A stretch of DNA of 64,000 nucleotides from Paenibacillus mendelii (GTDB taxonomy: Bacteria; Bacillota; Bacilli; Paenibacillales; Paenibacillaceae): NCBI RefSeq assembly GCF_024498075.1, contig NZ_JANHOF010000006.1, positions 186,001 through 250,000 of the forward strand, given 5' to 3'. The notes beneath the pieces are model-generated. The model was not told the DNA's origin, made no database searches, and worked only from the letters and a program-made list of their open reading frames with translations. Position 1 is the first letter of the stretch. Each line of letters begins with the position of its first letter. Shown in pieces: positions 27,590 to 36,083 of this stretch. Made by a program: the position numbers and the translations under genes.

Positions 27590-27916
27590 ATGATGCCAAC
27601 AATTCAAGTAGAAGGAAGAGGCACGTTTCAAGTTGAAGAAGGAAGGAAGCTTGTACTGACTCTGGAGGATCATGGAGTAGATATCCTGCACCGATGTGGC
27701 GGTAATGCCAGATGCACGACCTGCCGCGTCGACATTCTGGAGGGGGACGCAGGCCCGATCGGCGAAGCAGAAGCGGCGATTCTCAATGCAAAGGGCATTA
27801 CGGAACCGAACATCCGGCTCTCCTGTCAGGTGCGCGTACATGCTGACCTTACCGTGAAGCCGGTCATGACGGCCTCCGAATCCGGTTTGGAGCCAGGAAC
27901 AAGGCCGCAGGATTGA
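27590..27916 (+). CDS. Plant-type [2Fe-2S] ferredoxin
   Basis: ATG 27590 lies behind GAGGAGG and gives 108 residues. The cluster cysteines are Cys36, Cys42 and Cys45 in HRCGGNARCTTCRVDI, and Cys79 in IRLSCQV, the C-x5-C-x2-C...C arrangement of plant-type ferredoxins. It would carry electrons in the cytoplasm. No oxygenase or reductase is directly beside it; the quinone reductase 83 bp downstream is separated by a hairpin. The upstream ~280 bp (27309-27589) hold no gene I can support. Confidence 0.92.
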   Translation: MMPTIQVEGRGTFQVEEGRKLVLTLEDHGVDILHRCGGNARCTTCRVDILEGDAGPIGEAEAAILNAKGITEPNIRLSCQVRVHADLTVKPVMTASESGLEPGTRPQD

Positions 27917-27932
27917 TTCCGTTATTCATGTC

Positions 27933-27972
27933 TGCCGCTGGCAGGGCACATTCGTCCCTGGCCAGCGGTATT
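27933..27972 (+). terminator. Hairpin after ferredoxin gene
   Basis: GCCGCTGGCAGGG pairs with CCCTGGCCAGCGG; the tail TATTATTCT is only moderately U-rich. Confidence 0.6.
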
Positions 27973-27999
27973 ATTCTATAAAGGAGGAAGGAGACCATC

Positions 28000-28983
28000 A
28001 TGATGAAAGCTGTACTTGTTGATGAACATACGAAACGGCTGTCTATTGGGGAAGCCGCAGATCCCCGGATTACCGAGGACGGTTTGCTTGTACGCGTTCA
28101 AGCTACCGCTCTTAACCGGGCAGACCTGCTGCAGAAGCGTGGACTTTATCCGTCTCCGCAAGGAGCATCGACCATTCTTGGTCTTGAGATGGCTGGTGTG
28201 GTCGAAGTGGTTGGCGGCAATGTATCCGGCTTTAAACCAGGGGATCGTGTATGCGCCCTTCTTCCTGGGGGCGGATATGCAGAGCGTGCGGTCATTCCGG
28301 CGGGTATGGCGATCCGCATTCCCGATTCATTCTCTTTCGAAGAAGCTGCCGCCATACCGGAAGTCTTTCTGACGGCTTATATGAATCTGTTTCTTCTCGG
28401 AGGGCTTACTCACGGTCAAACGGTTCTGATTCATGCCGGGGCAAGCGGAGTAGGGACAGCGGCGATTCAGCTTGTGAGAGAAGCAGGTGCTGTTTCTATC
28501 GTAACAGCGGGCAGTGAGGAGAAACGCCGTACCTGTCTTGAGCTTGGCGCAAGCCGCGCAATCGATTATAAAGCAGGTCCGTTTGCTCCTCATGTGAAGG
28601 AAGCTACCGATGGTCAGGGCGTTAACGTGATCTTAGATTTTATCGGTGCGCCATACTGGGAACAGAACATCGAATCACTGGCGATGGACGGCCGTCTTAT
28701 TATCGTCGGGACAATGGGCGGAAGCAAGGTCCAAGAGATGGATCTAGGCCTGCTGCTCAGACGCAGACAACAGGTTATTGGAACGGCACTTCGCTCCAAG
28801 TCTCCTGCGGATAAAATCCGTCTGACCGAGCAGTTCGCATCCTTTGCGATGCCGCGCTTTGCAGATGGACGCATGAAGCCGGTCGTAGATTCGGTGTGGG
28901 ATTGGGAGCAGGCAGACGACGCTCATGAATATATGGAGCAGAATAAAAACACAGGTAAAATTATTCTACGCGTCCATAGCTGA
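28000..28983 (+). CDS. NAD(P)H:quinone oxidoreductase (PIG3-like MDR family)
   Basis: The 327-residue protein is a complete zinc-less MDR enzyme. It begins MKAVLVDEHTKRLSIGEA, has VQATALNRADLLQKRGLYP, the GMEMAG-like LGLEMAGVVEVVGG, PEVFLTAYMNLF, and the NADPH site VLIHAGASGVGTAAIQLVRE. The NRADLLQRxGxYP pattern is typical of TP53I3/QorA-like quinone reductases. A strong SD (AAGGAGGAAGGAG) precedes ATG 28000. In contrast to the truncated homologue at 17563, this copy has both domains. It is a single gene closed by a terminator. Confidence 0.93.
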   Translation: MMKAVLVDEHTKRLSIGEAADPRITEDGLLVRVQATALNRADLLQKRGLYPSPQGASTILGLEMAGVVEVVGGNVSGFKPGDRVCALLPGGGYAERAVIPAGMAIRIPDSFSFEEAAAIPEVFLTAYMNLFLLGGLTHGQTVLIHAGASGVGTAAIQLVREAGAVSIVTAGSEEKRRTCLELGASRAIDYKAGPFAPHVKEATDGQGVNVILDFIGAPYWEQNIESLAMDGRLIIVGTMGGSKVQEMDLGLLLRRRQQVIGTALRSKSPADKIRLTEQFASFAMPRFADGRMKPVVDSVWDWEQADDAHEYMEQNKNTGKIILRVHS

Positions 28984-28988
28984 TAGAA

Positions 28989-29034
28989 GGGGGGGAGATG
29001 CCGGCAGAGCCGCCGGAATCTCTCCCTCTTTTTC
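28989..29034 (+). terminator. Terminator of quinone reductase gene
   Basis: GGGGAGATGCCGGC pairs with GCCGGAATCTCTCCC and runs into CTCTTTTTC. Confidence 0.85.
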
Positions 29035-29057
29035 ACATGTGGTGCGGTGTATACAAA

Positions 29058-29087
29058 TTGACAATGAGAATCGTTATCAAATATAAT
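29058..29087 (+). promoter_or_regulatory. Promoter with embedded Fur box
   Basis: TTGACA (29058-29063) and TATAAT (29082-29087) are 18 bp apart. The 19-mer at 29060-29078, GACAATGAGAATCGTTATC, matches the Fur consensus at 16 of 19 positions and covers the -35 and spacer, so iron-loaded Fur should repress the gene at 29122. Confidence 0.85.
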
Positions 29088-29121
29088 GGATGTGAATGGT
29101 TGAAGCAGGAAGACTGAATGG

Positions 29122-29493
29122 ATGGAGGAGATTCATATACTTATTCAAATGAGAACAATTACCGTCAAGGCGGGCAATTCGGACAAGGTTATCGAGCGTT
29201 TCAGCAAACCCGGCGGTCCGATGACCGAAATCGAAGGCTTTATCGATCTGACCGTGAGTGTCAAGAAGGGCCGCAGGAATGACGAGGAGGAGCAGGTTGT
29301 CGTCATCGTCCGGTGGGAATCGGAAGAGGCGTGGAAGTCATGGGAGAAGAGCCCGGCGCATATCGAGGGGCATCGCAACAGCCGTAATCAGCAGCCTCCG
29401 GACTTCGTGATCAGCACGGTTGTCGAGCGGCTGGACGTGAAAGCGGTTAAGCTTCCTCAGGGGAAAGTCGCGACGGTTAATGAGTCAGAGTAA
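29122..29493 (+). CDS. Heme-degrading monooxygenase, IsdG/HmoA-like
   Basis: The 123-residue protein is one ABM/IsdG ferredoxin-like domain: MRTITVKAGNSDKVIERFSK, GFIDLTVSVKKG, VVVIVRWESEEAWKSWEKS and HIEGHRNSRN. The W-x-S/T-x-E-A-W-x-x-W pattern and the terminal H-x-x-H region are shared with bacterial heme monooxygenases that open heme to release iron. ATG 29122 follows AGGAAGACTG. The Fur box in the promoter supports a role in iron acquisition. No heme transporter is adjacent. Confidence 0.87.
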   Translation: MEEIHILIQMRTITVKAGNSDKVIERFSKPGGPMTEIEGFIDLTVSVKKGRRNDEEEQVVVIVRWESEEAWKSWEKSPAHIEGHRNSRNQQPPDFVISTVVERLDVKAVKLPQGKVATVNESE

Positions 29494-29507
29494 ATAGGCA
29501 AGGACGA

Positions 29508-29543
29508 GGATCCTTCCGGAATATCCGGGGGATCTTTCTTTTT
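29508..29543 (+). terminator. Terminator of heme monooxygenase gene
   Basis: GGATCCTTCCGG pairs imperfectly with CCGGGGGATC and is followed by TTTCTTTTT. Confidence 0.7.
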
Positions 29544-29653
29544 GCTAATGAATCGTAAAAGTGACTAGGATACGGTAAAGTATAGTAAAAGTATGCTAGG
29601 TCGGAGGGGGAATCATGACGTTGAGTGGAAGTAAGTAGATAAGGAGTGACGTT

Positions 29654-30310
29654 TTGCGTAGAAAAGAATTTCTGTTTTTTATTCTCATTCTGGTCGGTTT
29701 GCTGCTTATCGCCAACCATCATCTTGGCTATTCTTTCGGAGACGATATATTCAGAGAGATAGGAATACCGCCTTGGACCAATACAGAATACGATTCCGGG
29801 ATACATATTTCGGTTATCGCAGGATTGATCATGCTCGCCGTCGGTTATTTTGGCGCTGTTAAGCACTACCAACTCAGATTCCCCAAGATACGGAGTCGAA
29901 TTGTACTCAGCGGTATTGTATTTGTGTGGCTCTTTCCATGGGTATCCGAGAACCTTATGATTCTGTTTCATTATAACTCGACAACCATCTCCTCCGTCGC
30001 TTATTCCAAGAAGGGCAGTCAATGCAGCTATCAATCGGAAGAAGCGAGTGTGGAAGCGGACTGCTCGATTTCGTTGATTAATTACGGTAAAGAAAAGAGT
30101 GTAACGGTCAGGCCGTATTTAATCCGTGCGGCCACCATGATCGAGTTTGAGCCCATGACGTTCACGCTCCCGCCTCATACGAGGATTAATATGGGCACGA
30201 CGTTCAATGGCAGGCAAATAGATGGAACTGGATTCTCCGGCTGGTCCAGAGAAATCGGTATTGAACTGGAAGTCGATGGGAAGAAGAAAAGGTATGGTGC
30301 GAAGACGTAG
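29654..30310 (+). CDS. Membrane protein with extracytoplasmic domain, unknown
   Basis: TTG 29654 is placed by AAGGAGTGAC seven bases upstream; no ATG competes. The 218-residue protein has three hydrophobic stretches (FLFFILILVGLLLIANHH; IHISVIAGLIMLAVGYFGAV; IVLSGIVFVWLFPWV). An outside domain of ~120 residues holds two cysteines (GSQCSYQ and ADCSISL) that could form a disulfide. I do not recognise the family. It is followed 118 bp later by the DUF1361-type gene with no terminator between. Confidence 0.7.
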   Translation: MRRKEFLFFILILVGLLLIANHHLGYSFGDDIFREIGIPPWTNTEYDSGIHISVIAGLIMLAVGYFGAVKHYQLRFPKIRSRIVLSGIVFVWLFPWVSENLMILFHYNSTTISSVAYSKKGSQCSYQSEEASVEADCSISLINYGKEKSVTVRPYLIRAATMIEFEPMTFTLPPHTRINMGTTFNGRQIDGTGFSGWSREIGIELEVDGKKKRYGAKT

Positions 30311-30428
30311 CAAGCTCGAGCGCTGAAGTGGAGAACGGGTCACCTTCTCGTAAAGGGGAACAAGGAACTTTTTGGATGAAGCCGTCGTCTTATAGGCATA
30401 TCCGTCCCGGGAGGCGATTCGACTGCTA

Positions 30429-31148
30429 TTGCACAAGCTCGGCACTAATCGAAATAAGCTCATCGTACTAATACTTCTATTCATTTCTACACTATGCTGT
30501 CTGGCCCTTGGGGCTTACTTGCGGGAATATACGGGTAGAAGCATCTATTTGTATTTAAACTGGGACATGTTTCTTGCTTGGGTGCCGGTTGGTTTCGCGC
30601 TCATACTGGATTGGCTTGTAATCGGGTTGAATATGAAGCGCGGTGCACGATTGCTGTCTGTCATTCCGATCCTGCTGCTTTGGCTGTTCTTCTATCCCAA
30701 TTCGGCTTATTTGGTCACGGATATCCTTCACCCTTTCATCCATTATAAACCGGAGCCGGGCATTCCGTTTCTGTTTGAAATGGAGTTCTGGCATCACCTC
30801 TTGTTGTTCTTCACCGCCGCGGTAATCGGGCTGCTGCTCAGCTTCTATACGTTATACTCGGTACAGGAGCTGGTTAAAGGGTTGTACGGACGAACGATCA
30901 GCTGGATATTCGCCGTAACGGTGCTGCTGCTGGCCAGCTATGGAATCTATATCGGACGGTTCATCCGGTGGAACAGCTGGGACGTGTTTACAAGACCGAA
31001 GGTGCTGTTAACCGACTTGTTCACGATGCTATTGGAGCGGGAACAGCTGTTACATATCATATCTTTCACGAAGTTAATCTTCGTATGCTTGATGCTCAGC
31101 TATTGTGTCTTGATTGCGATCACACACCTGAGAGTGAACAAGTACTAA
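30429..31148 (+). CDS. DUF1361 family membrane protein
   Basis: The 239-residue protein has about six helices and the family hallmarks: YLYLNWDMFLAWVPVGFALI, the LWLFFYPNSAYLVTDILH stretch, and YGIYIGRFIRWNSWDVFTRP. The start is uncertain: TTG 30429 lies 14 nt after GGGAGG, longer than ideal. The conserved N-W-D, P-N-x-x-Y and R-W-N-S-W-D motifs cluster at one membrane face. No biochemical role is established for the family. It may be co-expressed with the genes on either side. Confidence 0.78.
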   Translation: MHKLGTNRNKLIVLILLFISTLCCLALGAYLREYTGRSIYLYLNWDMFLAWVPVGFALILDWLVIGLNMKRGARLLSVIPILLLWLFFYPNSAYLVTDILHPFIHYKPEPGIPFLFEMEFWHHLLLFFTAAVIGLLLSFYTLYSVQELVKGLYGRTISWIFAVTVLLLASYGIYIGRFIRWNSWDVFTRPKVLLTDLFTMLLEREQLLHIISFTKLIFVCLMLSYCVLIAITHLRVNKY

Positions 31149-31180
31149 GGGTACTGTGTTCCTTCAGGGAAGGAGTGACT

Positions 31181-31573
31181 ATGAAGAGATCTAAGAAACT
31201 AATAGGGGCTGCAGCCATGCTGCTCCTCATAATCGCAGTGGTTGGCGTATTCATTTATGACAGTAAAAGCTATTATCCGCCTTTGCCCAGAGGCATGGAA
31301 GGGATCGGGAAGAAAGAGGTTCTTCAAGCGGTTCATGACAGCCGCGATGGCTTAAGCCCGATACATACCAATGAAAAGGCTGAATGGTTTGGATTCCACG
31401 GCAATCAAGGCGACGGCGGCAAGTATCTGATTGCCAAGATGGAAGAGCAGGGCTGGGTCTTCAAGGAACAGATGGGCGGCGGCTATATCTTTCAAGATGC
31501 GGAGCAGCGGCAGCGGGTCGTAGAGAGCGAGATGTGGACCAGGAAATACGTGATGTTCGAAGTGTTCAAATGA
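31181..31573 (+). CDS. Small membrane-anchored protein, unknown
   Basis: ATG 31181 has AAGGAGTGACT immediately upstream and begins a 130-residue protein. A basic start (MKRSKK) and one helix (LIGAAAMLLLIIAVVGVFIY) anchor it with the C-terminal ~100 residues outside. That part contains FGFHGNQGDGGKYLIAKMEE and YIFQDAEQRQRVVESEMW. It starts 32 bp after the DUF1361 gene, so the two are probably one transcript. Nothing in the sequence suggests an enzymatic site. Confidence 0.72.
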   Translation: MKRSKKLIGAAAMLLLIIAVVGVFIYDSKSYYPPLPRGMEGIGKKEVLQAVHDSRDGLSPIHTNEKAEWFGFHGNQGDGGKYLIAKMEEQGWVFKEQMGGGYIFQDAEQRQRVVESEMWTRKYVMFEVFK

Positions 31574-31614
31574 GATAAAATGATAGTCGATAACCTAAAA
31601 GAGGTGAAGCGCTC

Positions 31615-32601
31615 ATGAGTGATTATCGGCTTGTTCTTGCAGCCCCGGCGAATCCCGATCTTCGACTTCTGACAGAACGACTGGATCGCGATCTGTTGGA
31701 GCGGTATCCGGCGGATGAGATCTTTGGACTGGACTTCGAAGATCCGTCTATCGATGAAGTGGTGTTTGTCATCGCTTACGATGGAGAGCAGCCTGTCGGG
31801 TGCGGGGCAATCCGCCCGCTGGATGATTCCAGTGCCGAGCTGAAGCGGTTTTACGTGGAGTCGTCTCACCGGAAGCGCGGCATTGCTGCGCGAATCTTTC
31901 GTTTCCTGGAGAAAACGGCGGTGGAGCGGGGCTATCGCATCCTGCGGCTGGAGGCAGGCTGGGAGCAGCCGGAGGCGATACGCTTTTACCGCAAGCAGGG
32001 CTTCTGCGAGATTGTCCGGTATGGCGAGTATACCGGCTGTGAATCGAGTGTTTGCTTCGAGAAGGATATGGGGAGCGGAGATGCTTCGTATCCGATTGGA
32101 CCTTTCAAGCATGAAGGTATTATAACGGAGGAGCAAAGAGCCGTCTGGATTCGGGAGATCGAATCGCTGCCGCTTAAGCTGGCTATGGCTGTCGAGGACT
32201 TAAGCGACAGTCAATTGGACACGCCTTACCGTGAGGGTGGATGGACCATTAGGCAGGTCGTGCATCATCTGGCGGACAGCCATATGAACAGCATGATCCG
32301 GTTTAAGCTCGCCTTGACGGAAGAGAATCCGACCGTCAAGCCGTATGCCGAGGATCGGTGGGCTATGCTGGAAGACAGCCGGCAGCTGCCGATCCTCCCG
32401 TCACTGCTGCTCCTCGAGTCCCTGCACTTGCGGTGGACGTGCCTGCTCCGTTCCCTTCGCGCAGAAGATTATGAACGGACGTTCTACCACCCCGAATCGA
32501 AGCAATCGAATAGGCTGGCTCATGCTCTTGGTGTTTATGCCTGGCATGGAAATCATCATGTGGCGCATATTAGAAGCTTGCGAGAGCGCATGGGCTGGTA
32601 G
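31615..32601 (+). CDS. GNAT acetyltransferase fused to DinB/YfiT (BstA-like) domain
   Basis: Two domains are joined in 328 residues. Residues ~1-152 are a GNAT domain with the acetyl-CoA loop in [20 protein letters not shown] and [14 protein letters not shown]. Residues ~160-328 match YfiT/Bst[47 protein letters not shown], and [20 protein letters not shown], with the metal-binding histidines in VHHLADSH and HGNHHVAH. BstA-type proteins are bacillithiol S-transferases that detoxify electrophiles. The frame is continuous across the joint, and ATG 31615 follows AAAAGAGGTGAAG. The combined substrate is unknown. Confidence 0.88.
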   Translation: MSDYRLVLAAPANPDLRLLTERLDRDLLERYPADEIFGLDFEDPSIDEVVFVIAYDGEQPVGCGAIRPLDDSSAELKRFYVESSHRKRGIAARIFRFLEKTAVERGYRILRLEAGWEQPEAIRFYRKQGFCEIVRYGEYTGCESSVCFEKDMGSGDASYPIGPFKHEGIITEEQRAVWIREIESLPLKLAMAVEDLSDSQLDTPYREGGWTIRQVVHHLADSHMNSMIRFKLALTEENPTVKPYAEDRWAMLEDSRQLPILPSLLLLESLHLRWTCLLRSLRAEDYERTFYHPESKQSNRLAHALGVYAWHGNHHVAHIRSLRERMGW

Positions 32602-32940
32602 ACCAGCGTACACCGCAGAGGAATCGTGACAATGGGAGATGCTTGTCTGACGGATGCCGCCGTTTTATGCCGGTATGCCGAGATGCTGTCGCAACGTGCA
32701 GGTACGGCGTACGGTGTGTCTCCTATATAGGGATTTGGATGCATCGACGACAGGCCGATGGAAGGATACTTCCATTGGCTTTTTTATGTTATTCTCTTGC
32801 TGGCTGGAAGGATGGGTAATGGATTACGGCTCGGAACGTGTGTGCATGTAAGCAGGCAAGACGCTAAGAGAGTCATGCTCGATGCCCAGCGGGTAACGTA
32901 CGTATGTAAACCAAACTATGTGCTGAAGGAGTGAACGGAA
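32602..32940. other. Spacer with terminator, no gene seen
   Basis: About 340 bp contain only the terminator at 32753-32786 and the region leading to the DJ-1 gene. Short frames here have no SD. Confidence 0.5.
32753..32786 (+). terminator. Terminator of GNAT-BstA gene
   Basis: GCCGATGGAAG pairs with CTTCCATTGGC and is followed by TTTTTT. Confidence 0.85.
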
Positions 32941-33498
32941 TTGACGAAGAAAATTCTGCTGTTGACCGGAGACGCCGTTGAAGTGCTGGAGGTATACTAT
33001 CCCTATTACCGCTTGTTGGAAGAAGGATATGAGGCAGTCATTGCTGCACCTGCGAAAAAGGTGCTTCACACAGTCGTCCATGATTTCGTAGAAGATTGGG
33101 AGACGTACACCGAGAAGCCGGCTCATCTGCTCCCGGCGCATGTCGCCTTCGCTAATGTGAACCCGTCTGAGTATGACGGGTTAATCATTCCCGGCGGGCG
33201 GGCACCGGAATATATCCGCTCTCACACCGAGGTACCGCGCATATTGAGCCACTTTCTAGAGGCGGACAAGCCTGTCGGAGCGATCTGCCACGCCGCCCAA
33301 ATCTTCGCGGCTCTGAAGGATACAAGCTATTTTGAAGGGCGCACGATGACGGCTTATACGGCTTGCCGCTTCGATGTCGAGAAGCTCGGAGCACACTATG
33401 CTACGGATACGCTGCATGTCGATGGAAAGCTGGTCACCGGCCATGCCTGGCCCGATCTGCCCGGCTTCATGCGCGAGTTTCTGAGATTTTTCAAGTAA
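32941..33498 (+). CDS. DJ-1/PfpI family protein
   Basis: TTG 32941 follows GAAGGAGTGAACGGAA, so a TTG start is accepted (185 aa). The family fold is complete: KILLLTGDAVEVLEVYYPYY, YDGLIIPGGRAPEYI, the nucleophile elbow VGAICHAAQIF (Cys116) and GKLVTGHAWPDLPGFMREFL. Members include PfpI-type peptidases or deglycases, glyoxalase III and general stress proteins. The gene is alone, with the seven-unit repeat array between its stop and the next terminator. Confidence 0.9.
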   Translation: MTKKILLLTGDAVEVLEVYYPYYRLLEEGYEAVIAAPAKKVLHTVVHDFVEDWETYTEKPAHLLPAHVAFANVNPSEYDGLIIPGGRAPEYIRSHTEVPRILSHFLEADKPVGAICHAAQIFAALKDTSYFEGRTMTAYTACRFDVEKLGAHYATDTLHVDGKLVTGHAWPDLPGFMREFLRFFK

Positions 33499-33560
33499 GT
33501 TAGCAGACATAGATTAAGTCGCATGGTGTCGGAACCACGCAGGCTGCTCCCTTTTGGGTG

Positions 33561-34358
33561 GAGCTGTAAGGCCTAGAAACGGACTTACAGCAGGTGGGCT
33601 CGCCGTGAGGGCGTGCTGGTAGTCCGTTTTCTACCGTTACAGCGGGATGCTTAGATGCCGAGTTGAATACCTGGAGCTGTAAGGCCTAAAAACGGACTTA
33701 CAGCAGGTGGGCTCGCCGTGCGGGCGTGCTGTAAGACCGTTTTCTACCGTTACAGCGGGGATGCCGAGAGGCCGAGCTGAATACCTGGAGCTGAAAGGCC
33801 TAAAAACGGACTTACAGCAGGTGGGCTCGCCGTGCGGGCGTGCTGTAAGACCGTTTTCTACCGTTACAGTGGGGATGCCGAGAGGCTAAGCTGAATATCC
33901 GGAGCTGTAAGGCCTAGAAACGGACTTACAGCAGGTGGACTCGCCGTGCGGGCGTGCTGTAAGACCGTTTTCTACCGTTACAGTGGCGATGCCGAGAGGC
34001 TAAGCTGAATATCCGGAGCTGTAAGGCCTAGAAACGGACTTACAGCAGGTGGGCTCGCCGTGAGGGCGTGCTGGTAGTCCGTTTTCTACCGTTACAGCGT
34101 GGATGCCTAGAGGCTAAGCTGACTATCTGGAGCTGTAAGGCCTAAAAACGGACTTACAGCAGGTGGGCTCGCCGTGAAGGCGTGTTGTAAGACCGTTTTC
34201 TACCGTTACAACGGGGATGCCAAGATGCCGAGCTGACTATCTGGAGCTGTAAAGCCTAAAAACGGACTTACAGCAGGTGGGCTCGCCGTGAAGGCGTGTT
34301 GTAAGACCGTTTTCTACCGTTACAGTGGGGATGCCGAGAGGCCGAGCTGAATATCTGG
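33561..34358. repeat. Seven-unit intergenic array, 114-bp period
   Basis: Units start at 33561, 33674, 33788, 33902, 34016, 34130 and 34244 (spacing 113 then 114 throughout). Each has a 27-nt hairpin CTGTAAGGCC...GGACTTACAG, the spacer CAGGTGGGCTCGCCGTG, a second hairpin CTGTAAGACC...TACCGTTACAG, and a spacer ending GAATA(T/C)CTGGAG. The second hairpin resembles the reverse complement of the first at 21 of 27 positions. Units are highly similar. No gene is encoded; the multiple-of-three period creates spurious repeated peptides. Confidence 0.95.
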
Positions 34359-34364
34359 ATGAAG

Positions 34365-34408
34365 TGAAGGCCGTTGGAAGGAGCTCTCCCAACGGTTCTT
34401 CTTTTTTC
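34365..34408 (+). terminator. Terminator after the repeat array
   Basis: AAGGCCGTTGG and CCAACGGTTCTT pair and lead into CTTTTTTC. The array therefore lies within the region that readthrough from the DJ-1 gene would transcribe. Confidence 0.75.
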
Positions 34409-34420
34409 ATCCTGTACAAC

Positions 34421-34449
34421 TTGCCATTAAGGGATTACCAATGTATGCA
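34421..34449 (+). promoter_or_regulatory. Putative promoter of GH32 operon
   Basis: TTGCCA (34421-34426), 17-bp spacer and TATGCA (34444-34449) lie about 107 bp before the GH32 start. Confidence 0.45.
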
Positions 34450-34555
34450 AAAAAGGATAAGATGAAATTGGAAGCATGCAGCCTGTTGTAAATGTTCCCG
34501 ATGGAGAGAATCTCTTGAAGTACGTTCTACACTACACGTTTAGGAGGAGATTTCA

Positions 34556-36007
34556 TTGAAGCTGGATCCATACAGACCGAATTATCATTTTACACCACCG
34601 CAGAATTGGATGAACGATCCGAACGGCATGGTCTACTATAAGGGAGAGTATCATCTGTTTTACCAGCATCATCCGAATGGAATGACATGGGGGCCAATGC
34701 ACTGGGGACATGCGATTAGCACGGATATGGTCCATTGGAAGCATCTCCCGATTGCGCTTGCGCCAGACGAGCATGGTACGATATTCTCTGGAAGCGCCGT
34801 GGTCGATTGGAACGATACGACGGGATTCTTCGGCGGCAAATCCGGCTTGGTTGCCATCTTCACGCATCATGACGAGGATCCCATAACGGGTGTTCAGCGG
34901 CAGCGACAAAGCTTGGCGTATAGCGATGATTCAGGCCGCACCTGGACGAAATATGCCGGCAATCCTGTACTGGAGGATCCCCGTTACCTGGACTATCGGG
35001 ATCCAAAGGTGTTCTGGCATGAGCGGACAAGCCAGTGGATCATGATCCTTGCGACGGGACAGACCGTGACACTGTACCATTCTCCTAATCTCATTCATTG
35101 GACCTTTGCCAGCGAATTCGGCCAGGGAGAGGGCTTCCACGAAGGCGTCTGGGAATGCCCTGATTTGTTCGAGCTGCCCGTCGATGGAGAGGCCGGCAAG
35201 ACGAAGTGGGTCATGTTCGTTAGCAGCGGTGGATTGGAATTCGGTGCCAGGACGCAGTATTTTATCGGCGATTTTGACGGGACAACCTTTACGAATGAGC
35301 GCCCTTCCGAGGCTGTACGCTGGTTGGATCATGGATGGGATAATTATGCGGGCGTCAGTTGGTCGGATGTACCGGCTGAAGACGGACGCCGGATCTACAT
35401 AGGTTGGATGAGTAATTTTAAATACGCTCATGCAACGCCAAGCGATGGCTGGAGGAGTGCGATGACGATCCCGCGGGTCCTTCAGCTTTCGCACATTGAT
35501 GGCGAGCTAGCCCTGATCCAGCAGCCCGTCAAGGAGCTGGCTTCGCTGCGAACCCGCACATGGACTCAGAATCATGGTACAATCGAAGACGGTTCCCATC
35601 GGTTACCGGATTTGGCGCTGGATAGCTATGAAATCATTGCCGAGTTTGCGCCAGGGACTGCAGAGGAGTTTGGTTTGAAGGTTCGGACGTCTGAGAATCA
35701 TGGGACGATCGTAGGTTATAGGAGGCAGGATCAGGAGCTGTTTGTCGATCGATCCCACTCAGGTGACACAGCGTTCCATGAGGAGTTCGCGAGAAAACAT
35801 ACGGTGAAGCTGAAGCAAACGAATGACCGCTTGAGGCTGCATATCTGGGTGGACAAGTCCTCGATCGAAGTCTTTGCCGCTGACGGGGAAGCGGTCATGA
35901 CCGATTTGATTTTTCCGGGTGAAAGCGATACCGGCCTGGATATCTACTCGCGCGGCGGTACCACGGAGCTCCTCTCGCTTGAGATTTATGATTTAAAAGC
36001 GATTTAA
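34556..36007 (+). CDS. GH32 beta-fructosidase (sucrose/fructan hydrolase)
   Basis: TTG 34556 follows TTAGGAGGAGATTTCA and yields 483 residues. The three GH32 signatures are present: WMNDPNGM with nucleophile Asp21, YRDPKVFW with Asp149, and WECPDLF with acid/base Glu200. The five-bladed propeller is followed by a beta-sandwich ending in IWVDKSSIEVFAADGEAVMTD. There is no signal peptide, so it acts in the cytoplasm on sucrose, sucrose-6-phosphate or short fructans. The fructokinase 76 bp downstream would phosphorylate the fructose released. A sugar transporter for this pair is not in the window. Confidence 0.95.
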   Translation: MKLDPYRPNYHFTPPQNWMNDPNGMVYYKGEYHLFYQHHPNGMTWGPMHWGHAISTDMVHWKHLPIALAPDEHGTIFSGSAVVDWNDTTGFFGGKSGLVAIFTHHDEDPITGVQRQRQSLAYSDDSGRTWTKYAGNPVLEDPRYLDYRDPKVFWHERTSQWIMILATGQTVTLYHSPNLIHWTFASEFGQGEGFHEGVWECPDLFELPVDGEAGKTKWVMFVSSGGLEFGARTQYFIGDFDGTTFTNERPSEAVRWLDHGWDNYAGVSWSDVPAEDGRRIYIGWMSNFKYAHATPSDGWRSAMTIPRVLQLSHIDGELALIQQPVKELASLRTRTWTQNHGTIEDGSHRLPDLALDSYEIIAEFAPGTAEEFGLKVRTSENHGTIVGYRRQDQELFVDRSHSGDTAFHEEFARKHTVKLKQTNDRLRLHIWVDKSSIEVFAADGEAVMTDLIFPGESDTGLDIYSRGGTTELLSLEIYDLKAI

Positions 36008-36083
36008 CATCTATTCAAATGGCTGAAAGTTTGCCAAAATGGTTGCAGGCATAATGAATAAGACTTATTGGAGGAACACAGAC

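Noticed and set aside
33707..33889. Frame with repeated GSPCGRAVRPFSTVT peptide
   Set aside because: The 114-bp period is a multiple of three, so any open frame through the array repeats. It has no SD and lies wholly in hairpin DNA.
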